Position numbers and translations under genes: made by a program
Part shown: positions 45,760 through 57,261 of the stretch, one piece after another
Numbering within the stretch: the stretch's first letter is position 1
How the letters are laid out: the number at the start of each line of letters is the position of its first letter
The notes under the pieces: model-generated
The model's input: the letters and a program-made list of their open reading frames with translations, nothing else
Database searches by the model: none
What the model was told of the DNA's origin: nothing
Origin: Melieria omissa
Taxonomy: Eukaryota; Arthropoda; Insecta; Diptera; Ulidiidae
DNA length: 64,000 bases
Assembly: GCA_963971225.1 (NCBI GenBank)
Contig: OZ020267.1
Location: 98,189,536-98,253,535, forward strand
Direction: 5' to 3'

Positions 45760-48360
45760 AATTAGAGGGGCAGATATATTTGAGTGGGAAAGAAGGTGAA
45801 GGGGAGGAAAAAATCTTAGAAGAGTGCAAAGGAGAGGCAAAACTTAAATAGAAGGAACAATATAGAAGAATGTGGATGAGGTGAATAAGAAAGGAGCTAA
45901 GGACGAGCCAAAAAGGGAAGGGAAGTTAGAAGAGAAGGGCTGAAATAGTTGAATGGAAAGACAGTGAACACAATAGCAACAATAAAAAAAACATAGAAAG
46001 TTGAATGGAATGGAAAAGAGTGGAGAAAAACTGTAAAGATTAAATTAGAAGAGTAGAAGTAGAGAGAGGAGTTGAAATGGAGTGAAGAAAAACAAAGAAG
46101 ATATAGGTGGAAGATTATACGTACAAGAGTCGAGAAGTGCGGAAGATGAAAACAACTTCAACAAAAAAGGAACAAAGAAACAGAAATGAATAAGGAGACA
46201 AAGATATAAGATTAAATAGCAAATGGTGAATGAGAAAGGAACTAAGGAAGAGACAAAAAGGGCATAATTGTTAGAAGAGAAAAGTAGAAAAAGAGTGCAC
46301 ACAATAGCAAAAAAAAACAAAATGGAGTTTGGAACGGAATGGAAAGGAATGATGAAACACAGCAAAGATGAAGATAGGTTAGATGTAGAAAGGGTAATGG
46401 AATTGGAGTAAAAAAACGCAAAGAAGATGAAGACAGAAGATATACAGAAGTCAAGAAGAGGAGAAGAAAAAAACAACTTCGAGCAAAAAGAAATAGAAGC
46501 AATAGAAATAAATAAGGAGATAAAGATAAAAGATTAGATGGAAAATGGTGAATGAGAACGGAGCTAGGGAAGAGACAAGGGAAGAATCGTTGAAAGAGAA
46601 AATTAGAAAACCAGAGCACACAACAGCAAAAATAAATAAAATGGAGAGAAAAGGAGTGTAGAACAACAGACGAGATGAAAATATAACTTTTGATTTAAAG
46701 AGGAGTGAAGGAAGCAAGGAGTGGAAGAAATGAAGTTAAGAAAAACAAAGTAGGTGAAGATGGAAGATTAAACGTACAAGAGTTGAGAAGAGAAAAAGTA
46801 GAATAAAACTTCGAGCAAAAAGTAACAGAAGAAATAGAAATACGCTGAAAATTATATTAAGAAGACAAAGATAAAAGATTAAATGGGAAAAGACTAATGA
46901 TCAGATGGATAAGAAACAAAAAGCGTAAAAAAGGGAAGAAGTAAAGAAACGTGAAGTAGAAGGGAAGGTATTGCAAAGAAGAAGAGCTATGCATAGAATA
47001 ACGAAACAAAAACGAGAATGGTAGATTAGATGCAAAAGTACCGAGAAGAGCAAATGGAGAGAGACAGACAAAAGGAAGAGAGCTGAATAAAAGAAGGAAA
47101 ACACCGTAGGGAATCTAAAAAAGGAGATGAAGATAGAAGATTAGATTGAATAATAGTAAAGACGAAGAAAAATGATTGGATTACATAAAAAACGAAACAA
47201 AATGGGAGAGCAATACACAGAACAACGAAACAAAGGCGAGAAGAAACAGGAGAAGAATAATAGTGGAAACGAAGAAAAATGAGCAGTTAATATAGAAACA
47301 AAGGAAGAAGTTAAGAATCATGCGAGAATGAAAAAAGGAATAGAAGGGCAATGCATAGAACAACGAAACAAAGGCGAAAAGAAAGAGGAGAGGAATAATA
47401 GTGGAGACGATGAGCAGATAAGATCAGAAATGAAATAAGAATTTAAGAAACGTGAGAGAAGTAAAGAAGGAATAGACAGAGAGGGAAAGCAATGCATGAA
47501 ATAACGAAACCAAGGCGAACAGGACGGAACGAAGAATATTAGAAACGAAAACGAAAATGAGCAGAAAAGATAACAAATGAAGAAAGGAGAGCAATGCATA
47601 GAACAACGAAAATGGCGAGAAGAAAGAGGGGAGGAGTAATAGTAGAGACGAAGAAAAATGAGCAGTTAAGATAAGAAATGAAGCAAGAATTGGAGAAATG
47701 TGAGAGAAGCAAAAAGGAATAGTAAAGAGGGAGAGCAATGCATAGAATAATGAAACGATGGCGGGAAGAAGGAGGGAAAGAATAGTAAAGAGGTATATGA
47801 ATGCACAGGATAAGATAAAAAAGCCAAGAAGAAGAAGGAAAGGATTTGCAAAGGAACAGATTAATGCATAGAATAACGAAACAGCCAAGAGAGGTAGAAA
47901 GGGAAAAATAATAGAGGAGGGGGGTAATACATAGAACAATGAAGCAAACAAGAGAAGAAGAAGGGAAGGTCTAGTCAAGGAAGAGAATAGTACATAGAAT
48001 AACGAAACAAAGGCGAGAAGAAGAACAGAAACAATAGTAAAAGGGGGAAAGAAATGCATAGAATAACGAAACAAAGACAAAAAGAAGAGGGAAAGTAATG
48101 GAAAAAGAGAAGAACAATGCATAGAATACGAAGCAAAGACGGAAATAGAAAATGCAATGCGGAAATACCAAGAAGAGTAAATGGAAGCAAAGATAATTGA
48201 AAAAAGGGAAACAGCCGTAAAAGAAATAGAACCTCAGAGAGGAATATGAAAAGGAAGTGATGTTAGAAGACCAGATAAAAAAAATAGTAGAAAGCAAAAA
48301 GAGGTGTAAGTAAATAAAAAATTTAAAGGTAGAAGGAGAAAAGTTTGCGAAATCATAAAA
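45760..48360 (+). repeat. Purine-rich, strand-asymmetric degenerate tandem array
   Basis: The + strand is overwhelmingly A/G for ~2.6 kb. In 45.8-46.9 kb, units of ~325 bases can be followed by 'AACACAATAGCAACAATAAA' (~45966), 'GCACACAATAGCAAAAAAAA' (~46293) and 'GCACACAACAGCAAAAATAA' (~46616). From 46980 to 48130 a shorter unit carries 'AATGCATAGAATAACGAAAC' variants at ~46986, 47212, 47349, 47488, 47591, 47737, 47862, 47990, 48052 and 48114. Pyrimidine-rich open frames on - (up to 232 codons, 47424-48122) are by-products. Confidence 0.75.
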
Positions 48361-49980
48361 TAGGTTCAAAAAGATGGTTGGCAGAGACTAAGATAGAAGA
48401 TTAGATGAGGAAAACCTGAAAAGAACAGGAGGAGACAAATAACACTGTTCAACACAAAAAAATAACAAGGTTCTGACAACGGATTCTGGTAGAAGGGGCC
48501 AAAAAAACATACGTGTACCTGCGTTTTGAAAGCTTACGTCTGAATTTTTTTAAGGGGGGTCAAAGTTGTCTCCTTTTTGCATATTCTTATGGTAAATCTG
48601 CATACGAAAACCATGTAACCTCACATATGATGTGTTCAGCAATTTGATGTAAAATACTACGAAGAACATTTTGGACGCTTGAATGCTACAAGAATATACA
48701 AGAACGAAGTTGACGCTTCTTCTTCTTTCTTTTTCGTTATTTCTTAACTGCGTAATAACGAAAGTAAAAGAAGAAGAAGCTAAACAAGGAAGACAAAGGA
48801 AAGAAGAAAGAAAACTTAAGCTGAAAAGAGACCACAAAAGAAAATAAAGGTGACAGCAAAAACCAGGAACAAGGGGAGATAATTTAAAGGGCATAAACCG
48901 AAAAGAAGCAAACTGAAATGCATAGAAGAAAAAAGAATTACTTGAAGAATTTTGAAACAATTAAAAATCCATTTCAGTTATGTTTTAAATTATTTTATGG
49001 AAACATAAAATCTAAAACAACAACTTCCTCCACTCCTTTAATGGCTTCGGCTGTTGTCTTCGTCGTCAATGCCACAAAACTCAGTAATTTTCTTGAACAG
49101 CGAATGCCAACAACAGCAACAACAACCACCATGCTCCACTCCACACCTGTTTGTCAGTATGGAAATACATCAACAAGGCTGGCAAATGAGCGCAACGGAA
49201 AGCGGCAACGTCTCTGCAATCATTGCAGTTTTAACAATTACAACAACAGTTTTGATGGCAGTAACGATTTGGTTATTTGTTCAGAACTCAAGAAAGCATA
49301 GCAAAAATAGACACTACACTAATTTGCATACATACACACACATAGACTATGCGTATGTAAAGTATGCATTGACCACATAAAGGACAATGCAACAAGATGA
49401 TGTCCTGCTTCTCTTTACTTTCCTTCTCAGTAATTATGTGCCATGGCTGGAATATGTATGTATGTATGTATGTGTGACGACTGGTTTCGTCCAAATGGAA
49501 ATATACGATTTTCTTAAACTCACCACAAACCCCCCCACACACACACACACATACACCCTCATGCATATGTAGTGCATGTAAGTGCATAAAGAAGAAGAGA
49601 ACGCAGAAGAAGAGTTGCACATAAGACAGTCGCAAGTGCCAACTTCCAACTGCCACTGAGTGAGTGAAAGAGGCGCCAGAATGTCGGCGTTCTTCAAAAA
49701 AGGTGCCGGAGCATGGACGAGGAGTCCAGTTGCAGTCGAAATCTCTCGGCCTCTAGCACGAAAATTTAATGCAATTGCTGTTGTTGTTTTTATTATTGTT
49801 GTTGTTGCATCAGACCATTTTCTCTATTTACATTTTTCGACAACACACAAAATGTGAAATGTGCATAAGAAGCAACAAATAAGGAGCAGCCGAGTGTGAG
49901 TGTATGTGTGTATGAGAGTGTGAGTGTCGCAGCAGATTTTGCAGGACGATATGTGTTGAACGATAGTTGTTGTTATAGTT
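48361..49980. other. Noncoding stretch
   Basis: Purine-rich character fades by ~48.9 kb. ATGT microsatellite at ~49455-49472 and CA run at ~49535-49552. No gene seen. Confidence 0.35.
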
Positions 49981-49988
49981 ATGCCTGT

Positions 49989-52900
49989 TAGGGTGGAGCG
50001 AAAAAATTTTTTTCTGAATTTTAGATTTCCTGGTTTCTCAAACAGTGATCCATCGTAATGGAAATGTTCATGCAAAATACCAGCTTTCTAACTCAACATC
50101 TTGAGGTGGCGCATTAGGTATGAAGTTTGAAAAATAAGAAAAAAAGGAGTTTCAAAAAAACATTTATTTCTGACAATAATACTATATATTTTACTGAATT
50201 TATATTATAAAGTACTAGTACAAAGAAATACTATATTAGATTACCATAAAACTAACATTTTAATGATCAGTATCAGAAGTTTCAGTGTCTTCTTTTTGAC
50301 GGAAATACTGAGATTTGGTGTCAAATGAAGGTATTTCTTGCCTGGATTTTATTCTAGTACGAATGAAACCATCTCTAGCATCGGGTCCACAAACAGATGC
50401 TGAAGCCTCAGTTACAAGTTTGACACACCTTTCGACAGCTTGGGTGTGGCAAGGGTACTTCTCAATATCAAACAATTTACCTCCAGATGAAATTTTTGTA
50501 GTAATTTCCGAATCGCTGTATTTCATTGTTACAGGAGGTTCCGTTATCTTCTCTTTCGCCCATTCTATCAAATCATAATAGTTTTCGGCATCTATCTTTA
50601 GCTCTGGTAACTGGAATTCACGAACTTTCTTGCCTTTGGTATCTTTTCTTGCTTTTAAAACCCTCCGAAGTGCCAGCTCTCGTATTTGTTGATTCTCATC
50701 TTGTAACATAGCCAGCAATAGATTTTCCGGGTGCATGAAGAAAGCATTTCTTTGAATAGTATTTAAGACAACACTTTTTAAGTCATCTCTCAAATACAAA
50801 CTTCTTTTGACCATATTAAAGATGTGAATGGGACCAAATTTACAAGATGATTTTGACTTGATTTCAAACCAATTTGGTGCGTAAACTTTCATGATGAAAG
50901 TGGCCAGTTCTTTCAAATTATTTGTTGGTTTAGCTGTGCCAATATACAATCGAAGAATCCTGTTAGCACAAGTTAACCATCGAGAATGGGCTAGTTTTCC
51001 TGGGTCTTTGTTAGCTAAGTTTGGTGAAACTGTACCAGAAGATATAGCAGAACATATCTGATAAAGGTATTTTTGATCAGTGCTCAACAAATCAATATCC
51101 AAATCCGGTAATTCGGTGGGGATGGGTTCGAATGTTTCTATTTTTAAGTCAAGACATTTATCAAGCTGTTTTCCTAAACTGCCAGAAAAAGTATTGGGGC
51201 CTGTAGTTGTACCGTCGAGACTGGAGAACAAATGACGAAGTGGTAATTCATTTGCATGTAACAAGCACACAAACCATTGCAAAGGGCGCTTCAGATGTTT
51301 TTCTAATAAAACAATGACTCCATTTTTCCGACCAGTATTAACAGCAGTACCATCGCATCCAATTGCCACCAAAGAAGATCGAAATTCATATTTGTTTTCA
51401 AGAAAGTCGACAATATTTTTCTCAATATTAGCCGCTTTACCCGAATCAATAGAAAGATGACCGATGTATTCTGAATTAGGTTCTGATATTATTGAGATAT
51501 GTTCTTCGACTATAATCTTCCTTTGGGAAATATTATTAGCCTTGGTTATAGTCAAAGTTTTGTCTTTACGACCATCAAAATAAATAGCCGTCAAAGGTTC
51601 GTGTTTTTCTATAGATTGCAATTCTTTACGAATCTTCTGCCGTTCTCTGCGGATTTTGCTTCGGTCTACCACTTTTGATGAGTCCACAGTACTGATTACA
51701 TTTAAGTCCAGTAACGCAGCATTCACAATTAATGCTGCAGATCGATCAGAAACTCCAGTTCTATCGCAGGTTGTAGCAAGATTTTTCAGCTTATCTCTCA
51801 TTTGTTGAGTTTTTTTAAGGGATGGATTAGACACTAATTCTGCAGTACGAAATTGATCGTCCTCATCTGATGTTTCAGCAGAAGAACTGCCAGACGTCCA
51901 AACTATAGCTGGGGCAGATGATGATGTACTGGGAGTGACGTTACATTTTGCAGCAAACTCTTCATATTTTCGCTTCCTAATTTCACGACGTTGCATAGTC
52001 TGAGTTGTTACTTTATCCACAGAACCAATATACATTTTGCGCTCATTTCGTTGATCTTTTAAGAAGTTTTCCTCAGCAATGGGTACTTTAGTCACACATT
52101 TGCATAGTTCTCGGGATACACATTTACATGTTGCGATATCAAACAACTTATTTATTGATTCATTGTAGAATATCTGCTTTTTAGAGTCATTACGTATTTT
52201 TTTCACATTCTTGTACTTTTGATAATATAAAATAAGCCTAGACACAACTTGTTGATGGGTGATTGTAGGGATAGATGCTTTACTCCAGATGGCTGCAATA
52301 TCGGAAGCAATTATATCACATAAATCTTTGACTGAAGGATCCTTTCCATTATTCAACTCTAACATTTCGTTTCTAATCCATAAGTAGTGTTTAATCACGT
52401 CACAGTATGTAGGTAACATATTATCACTAAATTTGATTGGATCACCAAATAAAGGACACCGGAAATCTTTTCGCGTTTTAGGCATTTTTTAAGAAAATTA
52501 GCTTAACTTTGGCACTATTTCAAAACTATTTATTCAAGTTTTGTAACAAAATACTATGTTTGCGTTCGAGATCACACTCAGTTGAAGTTAAAAACAGTAT
52601 ATTAGTAAGCAAAGTGTACGAATGTACGGGGATCTTTTATTTTGTCCGGGATTTTGGAGTGAAGACTTTTGAATAAAGCGTATGTATTTTTTAGCGGGTT
52701 GAAATAGCGTTTATTAAATAGCGGCGAATAAAGAGTAGCGGTTGCTCGGAGCTCAAGAGGTGTTGGCTCGTCGCAGTAGGAACAGTCTCTGTCGACTCTC
52801 CCGTTGTTTACAGTGAAGAAGTAAACTTGTAAATAATTTCCAAGAAATAAGAATTATACAAATTAATATTAAAAGTTCACGTTTGGCGTGAACACAAAGC

Positions 52901-53106
52901 TTAGTAGGCTAGTAGTAGCAAAGTAGGCTTACAAGTAAAAATAAAAGTTTTTTTGAAACTATTATCTCAATGCGCCACCTGAAAATTAAGTCGTAGACCC
53001 TTGATTTTTTGCATGAATAAAGCTTTTACATATGGTCACCAATTAATAATACAGGAGTTTGGAAAATAAAAAAAAAAATTTTTTTCATGTGTTTCACTCC
53101 ACCCTA
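49989..53106 (-). mobile_element. Complete 3118-bp DNA transposon with intact ORF and 8-bp target duplication
   Basis: Borders are exact. ATGCCTGT is duplicated at 49981-49988 and 53107-53114. Both ends read TAGGGTGGAG inward, continuing 'CGAAAAAATTTTTTTC' on the left and 'TGAAACACATGAAAAAAATT' on the right. Subterminal inverted copies of AGGTGGCGCATT (50104-50115; 52969-52980) and TTCATGCAAAA lie ~70-140 bases from each end, so the TIRs are long and imperfect (~140 bp). The only gene is the 741-codon ORF on -. The 8-bp duplication is typical of hAT and a few other superfamilies. Confidence 0.9.
50260..52485 (-). CDS. Transposase-like protein of the 3.1-kb element (741 aa, intact)
   Basis: A single open frame starts at ATG 52485 ('MPKTRKDFRCPLFG'), 620 bases from the element end. 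Features in order: a short Cys cluster C-x-C-x5-C-x-C at 120-130; a charged Ser-rich linker ~185-210; a basic stretch 'KIRRERQKIRKEL' ~277-289; 'IYFDGRKD' with D304; 'AIGCDGTAVNTG' with D378; 'QWFVCLLHANELPLRHLF' at 403-420, with C407/H410; 'HSRWLTCANRILRLY' at 500-514; and near the C-terminus 'CHTQAVERCVKLVTEAS' with E685. The order D, D, C-x2-H, RW, E resembles an hAT-like RNase H fold (inference, not a proven family). No stop or frameshift is present, which suggests recent activity. Confidence 0.85.
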   Translation of the reverse strand: MPKTRKDFRCPLFGDPIKFSDNMLPTYCDVIKHYLWIRNEMLELNNGKDPSVKDLCDIIASDIAAIWSKASIPTITHQQVVSRLILYYQKYKNVKKIRNDSKKQIFYNESINKLFDIATCKCVSRELCKCVTKVPIAEENFLKDQRNERKMYIGSVDKVTTQTMQRREIRKRKYEEFAAKCNVTPSTSSSAPAIVWTSGSSSAETSDEDDQFRTAELVSNPSLKKTQQMRDKLKNLATTCDRTGVSDRSAALIVNAALLDLNVISTVDSSKVVDRSKIRRERQKIRKELQSIEKHEPLTAIYFDGRKDKTLTITKANNISQRKIIVEEHISIISEPNSEYIGHLSIDSGKAANIEKNIVDFLENKYEFRSSLVAIGCDGTAVNTGRKNGVIVLLEKHLKRPLQWFVCLLHANELPLRHLFSSLDGTTTGPNTFSGSLGKQLDKCLDLKIETFEPIPTELPDLDIDLLSTDQKYLYQICSAISSGTVSPNLANKDPGKLAHSRWLTCANRILRLYIGTAKPTNNLKELATFIMKVYAPNWFEIKSKSSCKFGPIHIFNMVKRSLYLRDDLKSVVLNTIQRNAFFMHPENLLLAMLQDENQQIRELALRRVLKARKDTKGKKVREFQLPELKIDAENYYDLIEWAKEKITEPPVTMKYSDSEITTKISSGGKLFDIEKYPCHTQAVERCVKLVTEASASVCGPDARDGFIRTRIKSRQEIPSFDTKSQYFRQKEDTETSDTDH

Positions 53107-53114
53107 ATGCCTGT

Positions 53115-56100
53115 GAGTGTGTGTGTGCGCTGCAAGGAACTGACCAAGCAAATTAAAGTTTATGTGCTGTCCAGGCGTCTTGAAGCACCCACACTTGGCA
53201 GTCTTCGCCCGACTCGAACTTCATTACTCACACCGACTGTAGAAAGCACACAAAAATGCCATTCGCCATTGCTGTCTGTTGGATGAGCGAAAGCATGTGG
53301 CAGGGAGCGAGTTGGAGGATCTGAGTTGCCTGCATCTGTTCCCTCAAACCCATCAAAAGTACCATTTTGTGTTTGTGTATGTATGAGTGTGTGTATGTGA
53401 TTATCAAGCAGAACACACAGAAGCACATAGCGACACCAATACATACACAATTTGTTGCCACTTCTCAAGAAGTTTCAGCAAGAAGAACGCTTTGTCTGTG
53501 CGTCGTTTGTGTTTGTGTGCGTCGTGTGTCCGTTTGAGCCACAGTGCATGGTATGCTGGGAGTAATCTTTGGGCAATTTTTTTGTAAGTACACTAAAGTC
53601 AAATGATTTCCTTAAGTTGCATACGAACGGACCCTGTGTTCTAATTCTATAAAGGATTCTCAGCACAAAAAGATGAAAGCTATCAACAAAATTAGACTTT
53701 AATCATAATCTTCACATAATCAATAAGTTGTCTTATTTGCTTTATTTTTTTCATTCTAAGCACCAAAAAACTGCACCAGAAAATGGAATCCCAATTGTGT
53801 CCTAAATCTATGTAAATGATTTAAGTTGTTCCCATATTTCAGAGCTCTGAACCACAGAAATATGTGAAATAGTTCGGTTAAGTGGTTCAGGATTATTTCA
53901 AATAATAAAAACCAAAAAATTTATAGTCTCAGAATTTAACGATTTTGATGTCATTTGAAAGGTAAAACTCCAACTAAGAAAACCCCAAAAAATCTGTAAT
54001 CACACAAATTTTTTAACACATGTTTTCTGTTTCCTAGTATATTAAGTAAAAAAAATCGTCAAAATTCATGATTAGCAAGAATTTGCTAGAACTTGAAAAT
54101 TGGCAAAGCTAAGGGGAAAATATCTAAAAAGTATGTGAAAGTGTGTTCCTGGATTTTTTTAATTTTAAGAAGCATTCTTGTTTTGTCGAAAGTTCCAAGA
54201 TCCAGTTCCATGCTTATTGTATTGAAATAGCTGGCCAAGGGGTCGTTGGCTTGTATCTCCACTAGATCAATAAAAAGAACAAAGAGCTATTTTTATCGGC
54301 ATTTTTTTTCAGAGCAAATCATGGTAAATTTATAAATGTAAGAATACAAAATAATTGCTTGCTAAGAAGGCCCAAAGTAAGAAGATTTGGGTGACCGAAA
54401 AGAGCAACCTTACATCAGAGTTGATGCATTATGTTACCACAAAGTTGCCAATGTTTGTTGCCGATAAATCAGGTAGATTGTCAAAGAAGGTGTTTCGAAT
54501 TATGAAAGTTGTAAGAAGCTTGGTATTAGTTCTTTTCATGATTGTAATTCGTTTCACTGAATTGTGTTCAAAAATAGAACAACAAAATTCTTCAAAGCAG
54601 CTCACTGCTACTAGTCACTTTATTTAAAATTTTTCACTCTACGGTTTTACTAGTCTCTTAATCCTGCGTGTGGCACGCAGCGCTGTTCCCGGCAGCTTTT
54701 ATTACTCGTTTGGCCGGAGTACAGCTCTTTCTTGAATATCCTAGTATCGCCTTGACTCGTCTCTGTGATTGTTCGCCCGTAATTGCTCCATGCCTAAAAG
54801 TATGCCATATTCGAAGCGCAACTGGTTCTCAAACATCCCAGTATGGCCTCGAATCGTCTCTGTGATTGTTCCATGGAAATTATCATGCCCCCTAAAAGTA
54901 TGCAATTGTCCCGAAATCACACAGTGACGGCGAGCATTATTGTCCCAATATATTTCTCCATATGTTATTTGTATTTGACTTTGAAATTGCGATTTGGTGA
55001 TGGATTTTTTTGATGACTGGAAGAAAGCACAATATTTTTGAACCTGATGAAACCGCAGCTAGGGTCCGTGAGAATTTTAAAATCCCTCAGTCTCTGATTC
55101 TAGAATGCAAACGTTTTTCTGACAACACTGAGGCAACAGCTAACATTCTTCATTCATTCTACTAGCTTCTTTATGCCAAACAACGCATTGTGTTGTCTTA
55201 AAACTTAATGCCACAATCTAAAGCAGCTTAAGCCGATAATTTTCCACAAGCCGATCGCTTCCGCCTTCCATCTGCAGCTGCATCTTCCAATTAAACACGA
55301 CCGCATAGTTGGCATTTTTCGTCCTTCTACCCACACAAACTGCAGCTGCACTGCATTTAAAATGTCTTGGCTCGCTTCTTTCAATCACGTCACCGCCTCC
55401 AGTTCCCCTGTCCACAACACACACACCGACTCCGACCAATGCGTCCATCCACCCCCCGCCCCGGTCAGAGACCAATTGCGATTCGTTCGTTTCGGCCGCT
55501 CGTCTGTGCGCTTAGTTGTTCATAATCATTTTACATGGCACGCAGCGCCACCAACAACAATGCAAATTACAATAAAAGCATTTACAACAACAGCTTGCAG
55601 CATACTTACCTCTAATGTATCTACTTTAATTTTGTATATTGAGCCGAGCCGAGCCTACCACGACGAACCATTCATCCGTGCGGCCAGAACGAAAAGGCTG
55701 CACATATTTTATTAGTTTGTTGTTGTTGTTCTTTAATGCTACCGCTGTTGCTGCTTCTTGGGCTGCATAATGTTTAGTTGTTGTGATTGTTGTTGTTAAA
55801 TGCTTATTAGCAGCGCCTGTCTACCTGCTGTCGCCGTTCTCCATACAGTCCATATTTTTCCTTATCAAAGCAACATCACCCTCCACACACACACACACAT
55901 ACAACACTGTGCACTACCACACCCACACTCACACATTTCCGAAACACATGCGACTGTGTACACTTCCGCTTTTGCCATTTACGAAATTAGTCGCCCATTC
56001 GGTTGTCAGCCTCATCGCATTCAAGTGTAGAATTGCAAAATCGATATGTAGGCTCAGGTCCATGGACCGCCTTACCCGTTCTTACAAAAATTCTACACCA

Positions 56101-56920
56101 CGACCAACAACAACAACAGTAAGAATCATTTGAATATGTAAAGTATGTGAGTCGGTGCAGCCGAAGTGCGGTTAGAGTTGGGTGCCTCTGGGGTTGTACG
56201 AGAAATTTTAATGCACATTTCAAGCAGCAGCAGCATTTCTTCTTCTTCTTCTTCTTCTGTTGCTGCTTCAGTTTCTTGTGCTGCAGCATCTTGAAATGAA
56301 TTTTACTTTTCTCTGAACATGGCATGGGGCATGAAACAATGTGCGTAGTGTTGTTGCTGTTGACTGACCAAGATGTTCGCCTTCAACGTTCGTGTGAAAT
56401 GCAGTTTGCAGTACAGTTGCGGCGTTGCCAGTTGAGATCAAAAACTCACCCACCGATTGGACGGACAGAGTTTGAGTTTGATCAAATAAAACTATGCCTA
56501 CGCAAGTAGACAACAACAACACAACTGATTTTGCTTCATATTATGAAAGCAAGAACAACACTTATTATCCATACAACAGCAACAACAACATCAATTCGTT
56601 GTAGAACAGTTTTTGCCATATAGGCAAAAGTAAATATATGCTTATTGCTATCCTGCGGCGTGTGCGGGTATTTTGTGGTTAATTATGGTTAAGTAATTTC
56701 TTCAAAACTGTACATTTAATTAAAATCTAATTATAATTAAGAAATTATACACATAATTAAAAATTACATTACACATTACTTACAAATTGATGTTGAATGC
56801 AAGGTTTTTTTCTGTCAAACTATGGTTTAATGTATGTTTAATTTCGTATCATTTATTTCTAATTTATTTTGTTTTAATTGAAAAACATTTTCCGAGCACG
56901 CAACAAAAATATGAAATTAG
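53115..56920. other. Noncoding stretch
   Basis: No gene supported. A two-unit degenerate repeat lies at 54740 and 54837 ('CGTCTCTGTGATTGTTC'). CA run at 55880-55896 and CTT run at 56238-56258. CAACAA blocks at 55550-55590 and 56505-56590. Confidence 0.35.
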
Positions 56921-56929
56921 TAAAAAAGT

Positions 56930-57250
56930 AAAATAAAAAAATGACAAAAAGTAAATAAATAAACAAAATAATAAATTAATAAGAAAACAATAAATTAATT
57001 AATAAGTAAATAAAAAAATAAATCAACATTTAATTAAATAAAAAAACGGATAAATGAAAAATAATTAAATAATAATTCAATAAATAAATAAATAACCAAA
57101 TAAATAAATATAACAATAAATAAATAAATAAACAAATAAATAAATAAAAAATAACCACACAAATAAATAAATCAATCAATCAATGAATTAGTTAATTAAA
57201 TCAATAAAAAAGTATTTGATTAAATGATTATATAAACGAATGAATATATT
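56930..57250. repeat. Imperfect (AAAT)n-rich tract
   Basis: AAATAAAT repeats mixed with AATTAATT and AATC units. 'TTAATTAAATCAAT' at ~57192 and again at ~59606 brackets the LINE insertion, consistent with insertion into this tract. Confidence 0.7.
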
Positions 57251-57261
57251 AATGAAAAAAA

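Noticed and set aside
47424..48122. 232-codon hydrophobic open frame on - resembling a multi-pass membrane protein
   Set aside because: It follows the tandem repeat units of the purine-rich array read on the pyrimidine strand; the repeated 'FVSLFYAL' words track the DNA repeat.
50315..50711. Small + strand open frames within the 3.1-kb transposon
   Set aside because: Antisense shadows of the transposase-like gene.
54355..54627. 90-codon open frame on +
   Set aside because: AT-rich, no motif; region also shows a small degenerate duplication, so coding is unlikely.
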